Shown here in pieces: positions 1-5,798 of a stretch of DNA of 7,192 nt. The notes beneath the pieces are model-generated. The model did no database searches. It saw only the letters and a list, made by a program, of their open reading frames with translations, and was not told the origin of the DNA. The position numbers were made by a program, and so were the translations under genes. Origin of the DNA: Methanosarcinaceae archaeon (GTDB taxonomy: Archaea > Halobacteriota > Methanosarcinia > Methanosarcinales > Methanosarcinaceae); assembly GCA_017613335.1 (NCBI GenBank), contig JAGAEB010000150.1:1-7192 (forward strand), read 5' to 3'. Position 1 is the stretch's first letter. Each line of letters starts with the position of its first letter.

Positions 1-71
1 ATATGTTTGTGGGATGTCTTCCGGAATCCGGCAGGATGCCTGTACAAACCTTCTGTACATCGGTGCAGTCT

Positions 72-117
72 CATTTATTTTTCAGGAATTTTTATTTATT
101 CTGCGGTTTTTCTGCAT
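72..117 (+). terminator. T-rich stretch, possible end of an upstream + strand gene
   Basis: The stretch contains several T runs (ATTTATTTTTC, AATTTTTATTTATT, GGTTTTTC) and no gene. Archaeal transcription usually ends at U-rich tracts, so this could terminate a + strand gene lying left of the window. A small inverted repeat precedes it (TGTACA at 41-46 and 54-59, 7-base loop). No coding sequence for such a gene is visible here, so the call rests on composition only. Confidence 0.25.
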
Positions 118-130
118 CGGGAGACCAATA

Positions 131-140
131 AATATTTATA
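131..140 (+). promoter_or_regulatory. TATA-like element (AATATTTATA)
   Basis: An A/T-rich box resembling the archaeal TATA consensus stands out from its surroundings. A transcript would start near 160-163, just before the inverted repeats of 176-249. It could drive a long ftsZ leader or a short separate RNA. No clear B-recognition element was identified. Confidence 0.35.
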
Positions 141-175
141 CAAAGGCTTTGATTTGATAGTATTACATGAAACGA

Positions 176-249
176 GTTCGGGCAGACCGGTTTCAGCGAA
201 AAACAGTCTGCCGGCAGAGGACAGATTTACTTGCGTGAACCGCCCGAGT
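176..249 (+). other. Potentially structured non-coding segment upstream of ftsZ
   Basis: An outer stem can be drawn between 176-183 (GTTCGGGC) and 242-249 (GCCCGAGT), 8 pairs including two G-U. Inside it a hairpin forms from AGAC (184-187) with GTCT (206-209), continued by GTTT (190-193) with AAAC (201-204) around a 7-base loop. A competing 7-bp stem pairs 181-187 with 206-212. A 12-bp palindrome TCTGCCGGCAGA lies at 207-218. Together with the TATA-like box at 131-140 this could be a small RNA or a structured leader. It matches no tRNA or other known RNA that I recognise. Confidence 0.22.
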
Positions 250-253
250 GCCG

Positions 254-263
254 GCTTATAAAA
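254..263 (+). promoter_or_regulatory. TATA-like element with palindrome at the expected start site
   Basis: The box GCTTATAAAAAC (core 254-263) resembles an archaeal TATA element and predicts a start near 284-286. The perfect 12-bp palindrome CTATGATCATAG at 286-297 lies there, flanked by direct repeats GCTGATTTC at 278-286 and 303-311. This is the layout expected of an operator over a start site. If it drives ftsZ, the mRNA leader would be about 270 bases. Weaker A/T-rich boxes nearer the gene (381-390, about 498-506) are alternatives. Confidence 0.35.
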
Positions 264-542
264 ACATGTCTCTTCGTGCTGATTTCTATGATCATAGGCG
301 AAGCTGATTTCCTTTCCGGCTGACGTTCTGTCTTTGCCTGTCCGGGTCTTTCCGAAAATACCGATGCGGAAATCCGGGCATTTTATCTTTTGTCATCAGC
401 AGGCATCGGGCCGCCGTTTGACGGCAGGCCGTGCTTTCGTTTCCGAAATGCCTGCGGTGTCTGTATCCGACGACCGGTGAGAGTGTTTCCGGGCTTCGGA
501 TATGTTTCATTCTTTCCGGGTTCGTTTTCATGTACTGAAAAA

Positions 543-549
543 GAGGGAT
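543..549 (+). promoter_or_regulatory. Ribosome binding site of ftsZ (GAGGGAT)
   Basis: GAGGGAT lies 5 bases before the TTG at 555. The same heptamer precedes the ATG of the DUF116 gene starting at 3581, with a 4-base spacer, so it appears to be a working site in this genome. It supports TTG 555 as the ftsZ start over ATG 390, which has no comparable site. ATG 609 has a weaker AAGGAA before it. Confidence 0.6.
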
Positions 550-554
550 TTACT

Positions 555-1730
555 TTGCAGGATCTTGTCCAACAGGCATTAAAATATTCAGAACAGGAAA
601 AGGAATCCATGGTCGGTTCCGGTTCCGATGACTTCGAAGAATTCGGTCAGCCGCGCATCATCATCGTCGGATGCGGCGGCGCCGGCAACAACACTGTCAA
701 GCGTCTCTACAACATGGGCGTTGAACACACCGAAACGATCTGTATCAACACCGACAAGCAGGACCTTGACAAAACACGCGCAGACAAAAAAATCCTTATC
801 GGAAAGACGCTGACCAGAGGTCTCGGTGCAGGCGGTTACCCGGAGATCGGCAAAAAAGCAGCCGAACTCGCCCGCGGAACCCTTGAATCCGTCCTCAAAA
901 ACGCCGACCTTGTTTTCGTGACGGCAGGTATGGGCGGCGGAACCGGTACAGGTGTCGCTCCGGTCGTTGCCGAAGTGGCCAAAGAACAGGGCGCCATCGT
1001 CATCGGTATGGTCTCAAGCCCGTTCAAAGTGGAAGGAGCCCGCATGCAGAAAGCGCTCGAAGGTATCGAAGCGCTCAGAAAAGCAGCAGACACGGTCGTC
1101 ATTCTCGACAACCAGAGACTTCTTGCCCACGTCCCGAATCTGCCGATGGACCAGGCTCTCTCCGTCATGGACCAGCTCATCGCAGAAACCGTCAAAGGCA
1201 TTACTGAAACGATTACTGAATACTCACTTATCAACCTCGACTACGCCGATGTCCGCGCCACGATGGGCTGCGGCGGACTTGCCGTCATGCTCGTCGGCGA
1301 ATCCAAGTCCCAGAACAAAGTCGAAGAAGTCGTCAAAGACGCCCTCAACAAACCGCTCCTTGACGTCGACTACAGAGGCGCGACCGGCTGTCTCATCCAC
1401 ATCACCGGCGGTCCGGATCTGAGCTTACAGGAAGCCATGGACGTCGTCGACCAGATCACCTATGAGATCTCCCCTGACGCAAAAGTCACGATCGGCGCCC
1501 GCGTCCTGAGCGAATACGAAGGCCGCATGAGAGTCATGGCCATCATGACCGGCGTTCAGCCGAACCTCGAAAACCTCGGCAAATACCGCAACCCGACCGA
1601 AGGCGCAAGCCGCTCCGGTAACGGACGCAGCAATGCAGCAGCCTCCGGCAGCGCCTATAACAGAGGTCCTGTCGCCGCGCCGTCGAACAGAACGAAAGCC
1701 GACCGTCCGGACATCATTGATTTCATCTGA
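555..1730 (+). CDS. ftsZ: Cell division GTPase FtsZ, archaeal type
   Basis: Tubulin-related GTPase that polymerises into the cytoplasmic division ring at midcell. Read from TTG 555 it has 391 residues. A short charged N-terminal helix is followed by the nucleotide loop GCGGAGNN (about 39-46), the tubulin signature GGGTGTG (about 127-133) and the T7 catalytic loop NLDYAD (about 227-232), so nucleotide binding and hydrolysis residues look intact. After the core comes a Gly/Ser/Asn/Ala-rich linker and a conserved-looking hydrophobic tail, RPDIIDFI, which in FtsZ proteins binds partners such as SepF. The frame is open from ATG 390, but those 55 extra codons are rich in Arg, Pro, Phe and Cys, unlike an FtsZ N-terminus. 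The TTG has a GAGGGAT site 5 bases upstream and gives the usual archaeal N-terminus. ATG 609 (373 residues) is the alternative. The gene appears to be transcribed alone and faces a convergent minus-strand cluster. Confidence 0.96.
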   Translation: MQDLVQQALKYSEQEKESMVGSGSDDFEEFGQPRIIIVGCGGAGNNTVKRLYNMGVEHTETICINTDKQDLDKTRADKKILIGKTLTRGLGAGGYPEIGKKAAELARGTLESVLKNADLVFVTAGMGGGTGTGVAPVVAEVAKEQGAIVIGMVSSPFKVEGARMQKALEGIEALRKAADTVVILDNQRLLAHVPNLPMDQALSVMDQLIAETVKGITETITEYSLINLDYADVRATMGCGGLAVMLVGESKSQNKVEEVVKDALNKPLLDVDYRGATGCLIHITGGPDLSLQEAMDVVDQITYEISPDAKVTIGARVLSEYEGRMRVMAIMTGVQPNLENLGKYRNPTEGASRSGNGRSNAAASGSAYNRGPVAAPSNRTKADRPDIIDFI

Positions 1731-1802
1731 AACCTGCCGTAGCCGGACGTTTCAGAGGATCATATCCGTATCCCGGACACGAACAGACAGCAGATATGCC
1801 GT

Positions 1803-1818
1803 CCGTTTTTGTCTTTCG
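1803..1818 (+). terminator. T-rich terminator after ftsZ
   Basis: The run CCGTTTTTGTCTTTCGTC begins about 70 bases after the ftsZ stop. U-rich tracts of this kind end archaeal transcripts. It lies just before the TATA-like element at 1832-1839, consistent with a boundary between two transcription units. Confidence 0.4.
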
Positions 1819-1831
1819 TCATAACACAATG

Positions 1832-1839
1832 TTATACAC
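1832..1839 (+). promoter_or_regulatory. TATA-like element (TTATACAC) before a structured RNA candidate
   Basis: The box lies within an A/T-rich patch. Its centre is about 26 bases before position 1860-1862, the usual archaeal TATA-to-start distance, and 1860 is the first paired base of the four-stem structure. A small inverted repeat, ATAAC/GTTAT (1821-1825 and 1831-1835), overlaps it. The fit to consensus is only fair. Confidence 0.35.
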
Positions 1840-1859
1840 ATACAGCCACGCATCAGTAT

Positions 1860-1980
1860 GTTCAGCAGTTCCGGGCTTTTCAGGCCCGGGCTTCTGAATG
1901 AAAGATCCTGCACGGTCTCAGAAAATCGCAGATGACCGGAAGCCGTTCATCCGGTTCCCGGTCATCCGGCTGTTCTGAAC
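1860..1980 (+). ncRNA. Candidate structured RNA with four stems, unknown family
   Basis: Four stems nest without conflict. The closing stem pairs GTTCAGCAG (1860-1868) with CTGTTCTGAAC (1970-1980), 9 pairs and a 2-base bulge. Stem 2 pairs CCGGGC (1871-1876) with GCCCGG (1884-1889). Stem 3 pairs TTCTGA (1892-1897) with TCAGAA (1918-1923) and continues with GATC/GGTC (1904-1907, 1914-1917, one G-U). Stem 4 is a perfect 9-bp pair, GATGACCGG (1931-1939) with CCGGTCATC (1958-1966). A TATA-like box is placed for a start at about 1860, and pyrimidine tracts after 2100 could end the transcript. It has no tRNA, C/D-box, SRP or RNase P signature that I recognise. It could instead be a structured ftsZ 3' UTR. 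The pairing was found by eye, without energy calculation, and the strand is inferred. Confidence 0.4.
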
Positions 1981-2101
1981 CGACGCCGCAGAATCCGGAA
2001 TCATGATGATGCAGCATCACCCGTACCGTTCTTATCTCCGGTCTCCGGAGGATCATTCAATCTGTCATATTCTGTTTCTCTGTTACCGGAAATGCCCGTT
2101 T

Positions 2102-2205
2102 CCTGTCTTTTATTTTACATTGTCTTCTTATCTTTCAGACCGGCTCATCTGTTGCCTGTCTTGTCTTCTTTATCTTCTCTTTTCCGGCTGATTTTTATTG
2201 ATCCG
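2102..2205 (+). terminator. Pyrimidine-rich stretch, probable + strand termination zone
   Basis: About 100 bases are dominated by T and C with repeated TCTT and TTTT runs, and no purine run longer than a few bases. It lies downstream of ftsZ and the RNA candidate and before the convergent genes. Such tracts act as U-rich terminators in archaea. A 62-codon open frame across it (2003-2191) has low-complexity content and no ribosome site. Confidence 0.35.
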
Positions 2206-2228
2206 GCCGGTTGTGCGTATACGAATAA

Positions 2229-2264
2229 AAAAAAGCTCACAGACTTTCGCCTGTGAGCTTTTTT
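2229..2264. terminator. Symmetrical intrinsic-terminator-like hairpin
   Basis: GCTCACAG (2235-2242) pairs perfectly with CTGTGAGC (2251-2258) around an 8-base loop. The stem is flanked by A6 or more on the left and T6 on the right, so it reads as a hairpin plus U-tract on both strands. It sits between the convergent ftsZ unit and the minus-strand cluster that ends at 2420, which is where a shared bidirectional terminator belongs. The form is like a bacterial rho-independent terminator. In archaea the U-tract alone often suffices. Confidence 0.7.
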
Positions 2265-2286
2265 CATATTTTCCGCAATCCGGGAT

Positions 2287-2358
2287 CCCGTTTTCCTGAT
2301 TCCTGAATCTCTGTTTTTCCTGATTCCTGAATTCCCGTTTTTCCGGATTCCTGAATTC
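2287..2358. repeat. Three tandem 24-base repeats
   Basis: Units at 2287-2310, 2311-2334 and 2335-2358 share the pattern C-Y-G-T(4-5)-CC-K-GATTCCTGAATTC, differing at only a few positions. A weaker similar segment (about 2265-2286) precedes them at a 22-base offset. The unit is a multiple of three and on the minus strand would read as an 8-residue repeat (EFRNQEKQ type), but that frame also runs through the terminator hairpin, so I regard the repeats as non-coding, in the 3' region of the minus-strand transcript. Confidence 0.75.
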
Positions 2359-2419
2359 TTGTTTATCTTTATTTTTCGTCTTCTTCTCCGGCCCGGTTCG
2401 TTCTGCGGCAGGCCTGCCG

Positions 2420-2875
2420 TTACGGCCGATTTCCGTCCGGATCATGACTGACGGGGACTTCTTCTATGAGACTGACCAGACATTTGCGGCAGAACGGCAG
2501 ATCCATCCGTGATAAATCCCATAGTGATTCCGGATTGAGTCCGAGCACCGGATGGAGAACATTATCTCTGACATGGTCCGGCACTTCCCAATCCACATCC
2601 GGATAACGGGCTTTGAGACCGGGCGGCACATTTTCAGAGATTTCCTGGATCCGGCTGATGTGCGTCATCAGTGAGGCGTGAAGTTCCTGATCTTTGACGA
2701 ATCCGCGGTAAGAAACGTTTTCCGTCAGTTTTTCGATCTCTCCGATCTCTTCACAGATCTTCCGGACCATCGACACGAATTCTGCCTGCATCTTAGGCTC
2801 TTCCGCCGGACATTCCTGATCCGGAAGATCCGCCGGCTCTTTTTCCGTCTTTCCGAATTCCGGATTTTCAGTCAT
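2420..2875 (-). CDS. HepT/DUF86-like HEPN protein, orphan, altered motif
   Basis: 151 residues. An acidic N-terminal extension (1-28) precedes a helical region with the DUF86/HepT pattern: EEIGEIEKLTENVSYRGFV with KDQ-LHASLMTHISRIQEI (about 43-79), then YPDVDW (91-96), RDNVLH (103-108), GLNPESLWD (112-120) and a DLP segment. In HepT toxins the motif RX4HXY forms the RNase site, and the tyrosine is the AMPylation target of the MntA nucleotidyltransferase. Here Arg103 and His108 remain, but the tyrosine position is Val110. No mntA-like gene lies in the window. The ATG overlaps the end of the upstream DUF116 gene by 8 bases (ATGACTGA) and has GGAG five bases upstream, so it is probably translationally coupled. 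Loss of the tyrosine and of the partner suggests a non-toxin role or a decaying module. The family call is from pattern recall. Confidence 0.72.
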   Translation of the reverse strand: MTENPEFGKTEKEPADLPDQECPAEEPKMQAEFVSMVRKICEEIGEIEKLTENVSYRGFVKDQELHASLMTHISRIQEISENVPPGLKARYPDVDWEVPDHVRDNVLHPVLGLNPESLWDLSRMDLPFCRKCLVSLIEEVPVSHDPDGNRP

Positions 2876-3581
2876 TGTCTCCTGTCTCCGTCAAATCTTC
2901 TTTTTCTTCTCTGAAATCAGATGTTTTTCTTTCTTTGAAATCAGGGTGTCTGAGATCCTTTATGAAATTCTCAAATCCGATCAGATCGATCGTCGTATTG
3001 TAACAGCCGCTGTCGAGCATCGGATACCCGCAGACGGTCAGGCGCCTGTTTCCGGACAGTTCCCTCATACCCTTATTCAGTTCATAATAACAGCCGACAG
3101 CCAGAATGCCGTCTGTTCCTTTTGCCTCATCACTTCTGAGGACATGTTTGACGGATGATGATCCGGTGACGATGAACACCTTATAATGTTCTCTCTCCGC
3201 GATCTTCAGGATCTGCGTGTAGACGCATCTGCCGCATGAACGGCACTGGATCCCGGTCCTCGTCACATGGGCCGGACAGTCTCTGTGACGCATACAATGG
3301 GGCGCGACGATGATCCTTTTTTCAGTCAGTCTGAACTTCTTTTTGGCCGCTTCGTTTTTCGTATGGACCATGATCTCATGAAGACGCTGCGGTGATCCTG
3401 AAAAGACCTGGATCCATCCCATCATGGGCTTGTAATAAAAATCAAGAACGCCGGCAACAATGCCGGCTGCAAAAGAACTCTTTTCTTTCAGTCTGCCGCG
3501 GCCGATATAAAGAGCAGAGATGATGAGGATCACCGAAACGAGCAACAGGAACACGACAAAAATACCGATCTCACGATACAT
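2868..3581 (-). CDS. DUF116 membrane-anchored Cys-rich protein (second copy)
   Basis: 237 residues of the DUF116 family, whose biochemical function is not established. One hydrophobic segment (about 6-27) probably anchors the N-terminus in the membrane, leaving the domain on one face. The domain shows APHCMRHRDC (93-102), then C113, C116 and C119 in QCRSCGRC, followed by KVFIVTGSSS (134-143), AVGCYYEL (161-168) and DSGCYNTTID (190-199). The clustered cysteines suggest a metal or iron-sulfur site. The C-terminus is highly charged. It is a clear paralogue of the upstream neighbour, with which it overlaps by 11 bases. The ATG is preceded by GAGGGAT. The downstream HepT-like gene overlaps it by 8 bases. 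Compared with its neighbour it lacks one transmembrane segment, C141, and the PGGS glycine pair. Confidence 0.88.
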   Translation of the reverse strand: MYREIGIFVVFLLLVSVILIISALYIGRGRLKEKSSFAAGIVAGVLDFYYKPMMGWIQVFSGSPQRLHEIMVHTKNEAAKKKFRLTEKRIIVAPHCMRHRDCPAHVTRTGIQCRSCGRCVYTQILKIAEREHYKVFIVTGSSSVKHVLRSDEAKGTDGILAVGCYYELNKGMRELSGNRRLTVCGYPMLDSGCYNTTIDLIGFENFIKDLRHPDFKERKTSDFREEKEDLTETGDND

Positions 3582-4428
3582 TATGATCCCTCTTCATTTC
3601 TTCATTTTCCGCATCCGGTTTCCTGTCTTCTCCGAATGTGATAAGCTCTTTTTTCTTTCCGGCGCAGTCATATTTTCTGATCAGGTCTTCGGAAATTTCT
3701 TCAGAAATGCCCATCTTCATTTTTTCGATGATCTCATCAACGTCGACGATCGTCTCGAAACAGCCGTCCTTTTCCAGGTAAACACCCTGCGTCGGGATCT
3801 TTGCGCCGATGACCATCGCTTCGCTGAGTTCTATCGGGCAGGCCACACCGATGCATGCTGTCGGATGATATTCTTTCATGATCTTCCGGATGAAACTGCC
3901 GCCCGGAATGATAAAGACTTTGTAGCCGTAAATGTCAGCCGCTTCAATGATCTTATCGATGCCGCAGCGGCCGCATCTTTTGCAGACATATCCGAAAAGC
4001 GGATCGCAGCGGGCCTTGCATTGACCATCTCTCAGACAGTGCGGCAGAAGAATGATCTTTCTGTCTCCCGGCCTTTTCCGGAAAGCATCCGCATAAACAG
4101 CATTCTGAAAATCGATCAGGATCTCGTCTATCAGTTTGTCATTTACGCCGAACACGGAAAAGAGCCATTTCAGAGGAGAATAAAAAAGATAAAGCGTCAG
4201 CAGGACAAAACGGGGAAAGATGATCTTTTTTTTCCGGACGCAATAAAGACCGATCAGGAATGCCGCGATATTGACAAGAATGATGAGAACCGCACAAATG
4301 ACGGCCAGTTTTCCGATCAGTTCGTATGTCACGACTTTTCCGAGCATCGGCCGGCCGGCCGCCAGAAGATCGAGATATTTCCCGAAAAAACCTATCAGAA
4401 AACCATGAATGTCTGAAAAAAGATCCAT
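3571..4428 (-). CDS. DUF116 membrane protein (first copy)
   Basis: 285 residues. Two hydrophobic segments (about 38-62 and 70-92) are followed by a canonical DUF116 domain: LPHCLR (128-133), C137, C141, then C149, C152 and C155 in VCKRCGRC, KVFIIPGGS (170-178), CIGVACPIEL (192-201), IPTQGV (211-216) and KDGCFETIVD (220-229). Nine cysteines cluster as expected for metal or iron-sulfur binding; the function of the family is not known. The start at ATG 4428 has no Shine-Dalgarno sequence; Met28 is a possible internal start but also lacks one. A TATA-like element lies about 45 bases before the ATG, so this gene may begin a separate transcript with the second DUF116 gene and the HepT-like gene, which follow with overlaps. 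Confidence 0.9.
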   Translation of the reverse strand: MDLFSDIHGFLIGFFGKYLDLLAAGRPMLGKVVTYELIGKLAVICAVLIILVNIAAFLIGLYCVRKKKIIFPRFVLLTLYLFYSPLKWLFSVFGVNDKLIDEILIDFQNAVYADAFRKRPGDRKIILLPHCLRDGQCKARCDPLFGYVCKRCGRCGIDKIIEAADIYGYKVFIIPGGSFIRKIMKEYHPTACIGVACPIELSEAMVIGAKIPTQGVYLEKDGCFETIVDVDEIIEKMKMGISEEISEDLIRKYDCAGKKKELITFGEDRKPDAENEEMKRDHNVS

Positions 4429-4470
4429 AAAAACACGACTGAAATGAATGCCGGTTAGTCGGGGATCATG

Positions 4471-4480
4471 ATATTTAATT
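4471..4480 (-). promoter_or_regulatory. TATA-like element before the DUF116 pair
   Basis: On the minus strand the sequence reads GAATTAAATATC, the most A/T-rich patch of the 110-base gap between the radical SAM gene and the first DUF116 gene. It would start a transcript near 4449-4452, giving a leader of about 20 bases. It indicates that the DUF116-HepT part can be expressed apart from the two genes upstream. Confidence 0.45.
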
Positions 4481-4507
4481 CGATCGGTCCGGATTTTCAG
4501 CCTGCCT

Positions 4508-4521
4508 CTTTTCCGGAAAAG
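4508..4521. promoter_or_regulatory. Perfect 14-bp palindrome CTTTTCCGGAAAAG
   Basis: The palindrome has no loop, so it suits a protein dimer site better than an RNA hairpin. It lies 18 bases after the radical SAM stop and about 28 bases upstream of the TATA-like box on the minus strand, where an activator or repressor of the DUF116 unit could bind. GCCT and GGC flank it and add imperfect symmetry. A termination role for the upstream gene pair is less likely. Confidence 0.4.
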
Positions 4522-4538
4522 GCATCATCTGCATGACA

Positions 4539-5789
4539 TCAGTCAAGCCTGATATATTTCCGCCTGAATTCCGGATCTCTCATCAGGCATCCCTGTTTTT
4601 TCGAATAGGCTCTGTCACTGCGGATCTTTTTCCAGGCCGCTCTGAGAGAGCCTTTTCCGGATTTCGTGTTCCCGTAAACGACCGGAATGCAGGAACAGGG
4701 CAGAATGTCGCCTTCCGGCGTGATGTGGATCCACTGACGGCCGGCCATGCATCCCATTTCGGAGACGATCACCGGTCCCGGGAAGAGACGCGGTCCGTTT
4801 TCTTTTCCGGAAACGTCATTTTCATGTTTTTTAAGAAAAGCCCTGAACGTCTCATGATCCTTTTCCGAAAGAACGCTTTCCGGTCTGTTAAGCCAGCGGC
4901 CTGTCGGCACGATCTCATAAAACGACAGCTCATGAACGCCCAGATCAGAAGCCAGTGAAAACAGATCGTCAAGCTCTCCGATGTTGTGCGGTCCGAGAAC
5001 ATTGTAGATATTGACAAGGAGGCCGGCGTCGAGCGCATATCTCACACCGTTAACGGCAGCCTCGAAGACACCTTCTTTTCCGCGCATGAGATCATGCTTT
5101 TCCGGCGAGGCATGATCAAAACTGAACGTGACGGAATAAAGGCCTGCTTTTTTGAGTGCCTGCGCTTTTTCCGGCGTCATGCCGACGCCTGACGTAAACA
5201 TGCCTGCGATCGCTTTTTTCGGATCGACGGCGGCGATGAGTTCTTCAAGACCGTCATATGTCAGCGGCTCTCCGCCGTCGAAAATGACATAAGTGACGCC
5301 CATCTCGAGCGCTTCATCGATGATCGTTTTCGTCTCATCGACAGTCAGTTTTGAGTGACAGCGTTTGTCCGGAAGAGCGCAGTGTATGCAGTGATTCGGA
5401 CATTCTTCCGTGATCGAGATCGTCATCTGTTCCGGATTGAACTTTCCGAAAACGCCGGTCATCCGGGATTTCACGAGACGGGCATAGGCCGGCGACGGGA
5501 TCGGCGGCATCCAGGTCGAAAAGATCAGGGAATCATCAGCTTCTGTCCATTCTGATGCATCGAACAGACCGGGCCTTTTCCCGGCTTTTGCGACATATTT
5601 CCTGTTGTCGAAAAAATCAGCCTCTTTGGCCGTCTTCCGGCCCAGGACCGGTGCAAGGATGCCTTTTGAAACGATCTTCGTCTTTTCATCAGCCTGAAGG
5701 CCGACTTTAAAGCCCGGAAGCGTCACAAACGGATAATCGATGTCGTTTTTCCCTGTCTTTTCTGTATTTTCTGACATATGCCTGTCCAT
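4539..5789 (-). CDS. Radical SAM protein with SPASM-like C-terminal domain
   Basis: 416 residues. After about 120 N-terminal residues comes the radical SAM barrel: the [4Fe-4S] motif CPNHCIHC (C130, C134, C137), the GGEP SAM-binding motif (172-175) and later strands such as SVTFSFD (219-225). The C-terminal part has the SPASM/twitch pattern C347-x-A-G, IHITPEGDILPCSC (C365, C367), GN (373-374), SLRAAW and C401, implying an auxiliary iron-sulfur cluster. Proteins of this build modify peptides or small molecules by SAM-derived radicals; the substrate here is unknown. No partner precursor peptide is seen. It follows the flavoprotein gene after 9 bases, so the two are almost certainly cotranscribed. 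ATG 5789 has no ribosome site. ATG 5777 (starting MSENTEK) follows a weak ACAGG and is an equally fair start. Confidence 0.93.
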   Translation of the reverse strand: MDRHMSENTEKTGKNDIDYPFVTLPGFKVGLQADEKTKIVSKGILAPVLGRKTAKEADFFDNRKYVAKAGKRPGLFDASEWTEADDSLIFSTWMPPIPSPAYARLVKSRMTGVFGKFNPEQMTISITEECPNHCIHCALPDKRCHSKLTVDETKTIIDEALEMGVTYVIFDGGEPLTYDGLEELIAAVDPKKAIAGMFTSGVGMTPEKAQALKKAGLYSVTFSFDHASPEKHDLMRGKEGVFEAAVNGVRYALDAGLLVNIYNVLGPHNIGELDDLFSLASDLGVHELSFYEIVPTGRWLNRPESVLSEKDHETFRAFLKKHENDVSGKENGPRLFPGPVIVSEMGCMAGRQWIHITPEGDILPCSCIPVVYGNTKSGKGSLRAAWKKIRSDRAYSKKQGCLMRDPEFRRKYIRLD

Positions 5790-5798
5790 CTGACGGTT

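Noticed and set aside
160..260. Possible tRNA upstream of ftsZ
   Set aside because: GTTCGGG recalls a T-loop, but no acceptor stem, anticodon arm or D-arm can be placed on either strand.
7..261. 84-codon + strand open frame at the left edge
   Set aside because: No ribosome site, mixed low-complexity content, and it runs through the T-rich stretch, the TATA-like box and the inverted repeats.
390..554. N-terminal extension of ftsZ from ATG 390
   Set aside because: Arg/Pro/Phe/Cys-rich composition unlike FtsZ, no ribosome site, and a good GAGGGAT site before TTG 555.
952..1422. 156-codon + strand frame inside ftsZ
   Set aside because: Out-of-frame shadow rich in Ser, Lys and Arg, fully within the well-supported ftsZ gene.
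2003..2020. Box C-like ATGATGA, possible C/D-box guide RNA
   Set aside because: No CTGA box D at a suitable distance downstream; the segment is better described as the short palindrome TGATGCAGCATCA.
2287..2358. CRISPR array
   Set aside because: The 24-base units are directly tandem with no unique spacers between them.
2170..2445. 91-codon minus-strand frame with an 8-residue repeat
   Set aside because: It crosses the symmetrical terminator hairpin, overlaps the HepT-like gene by 26 bases and lacks a ribosome site; the repeat is explained by 24-base DNA repeats.
3520..4416. 298-codon + strand open frame
   Set aside because: It lies antisense to both DUF116 genes, which have clear family motifs; the long shadow follows from codon use.
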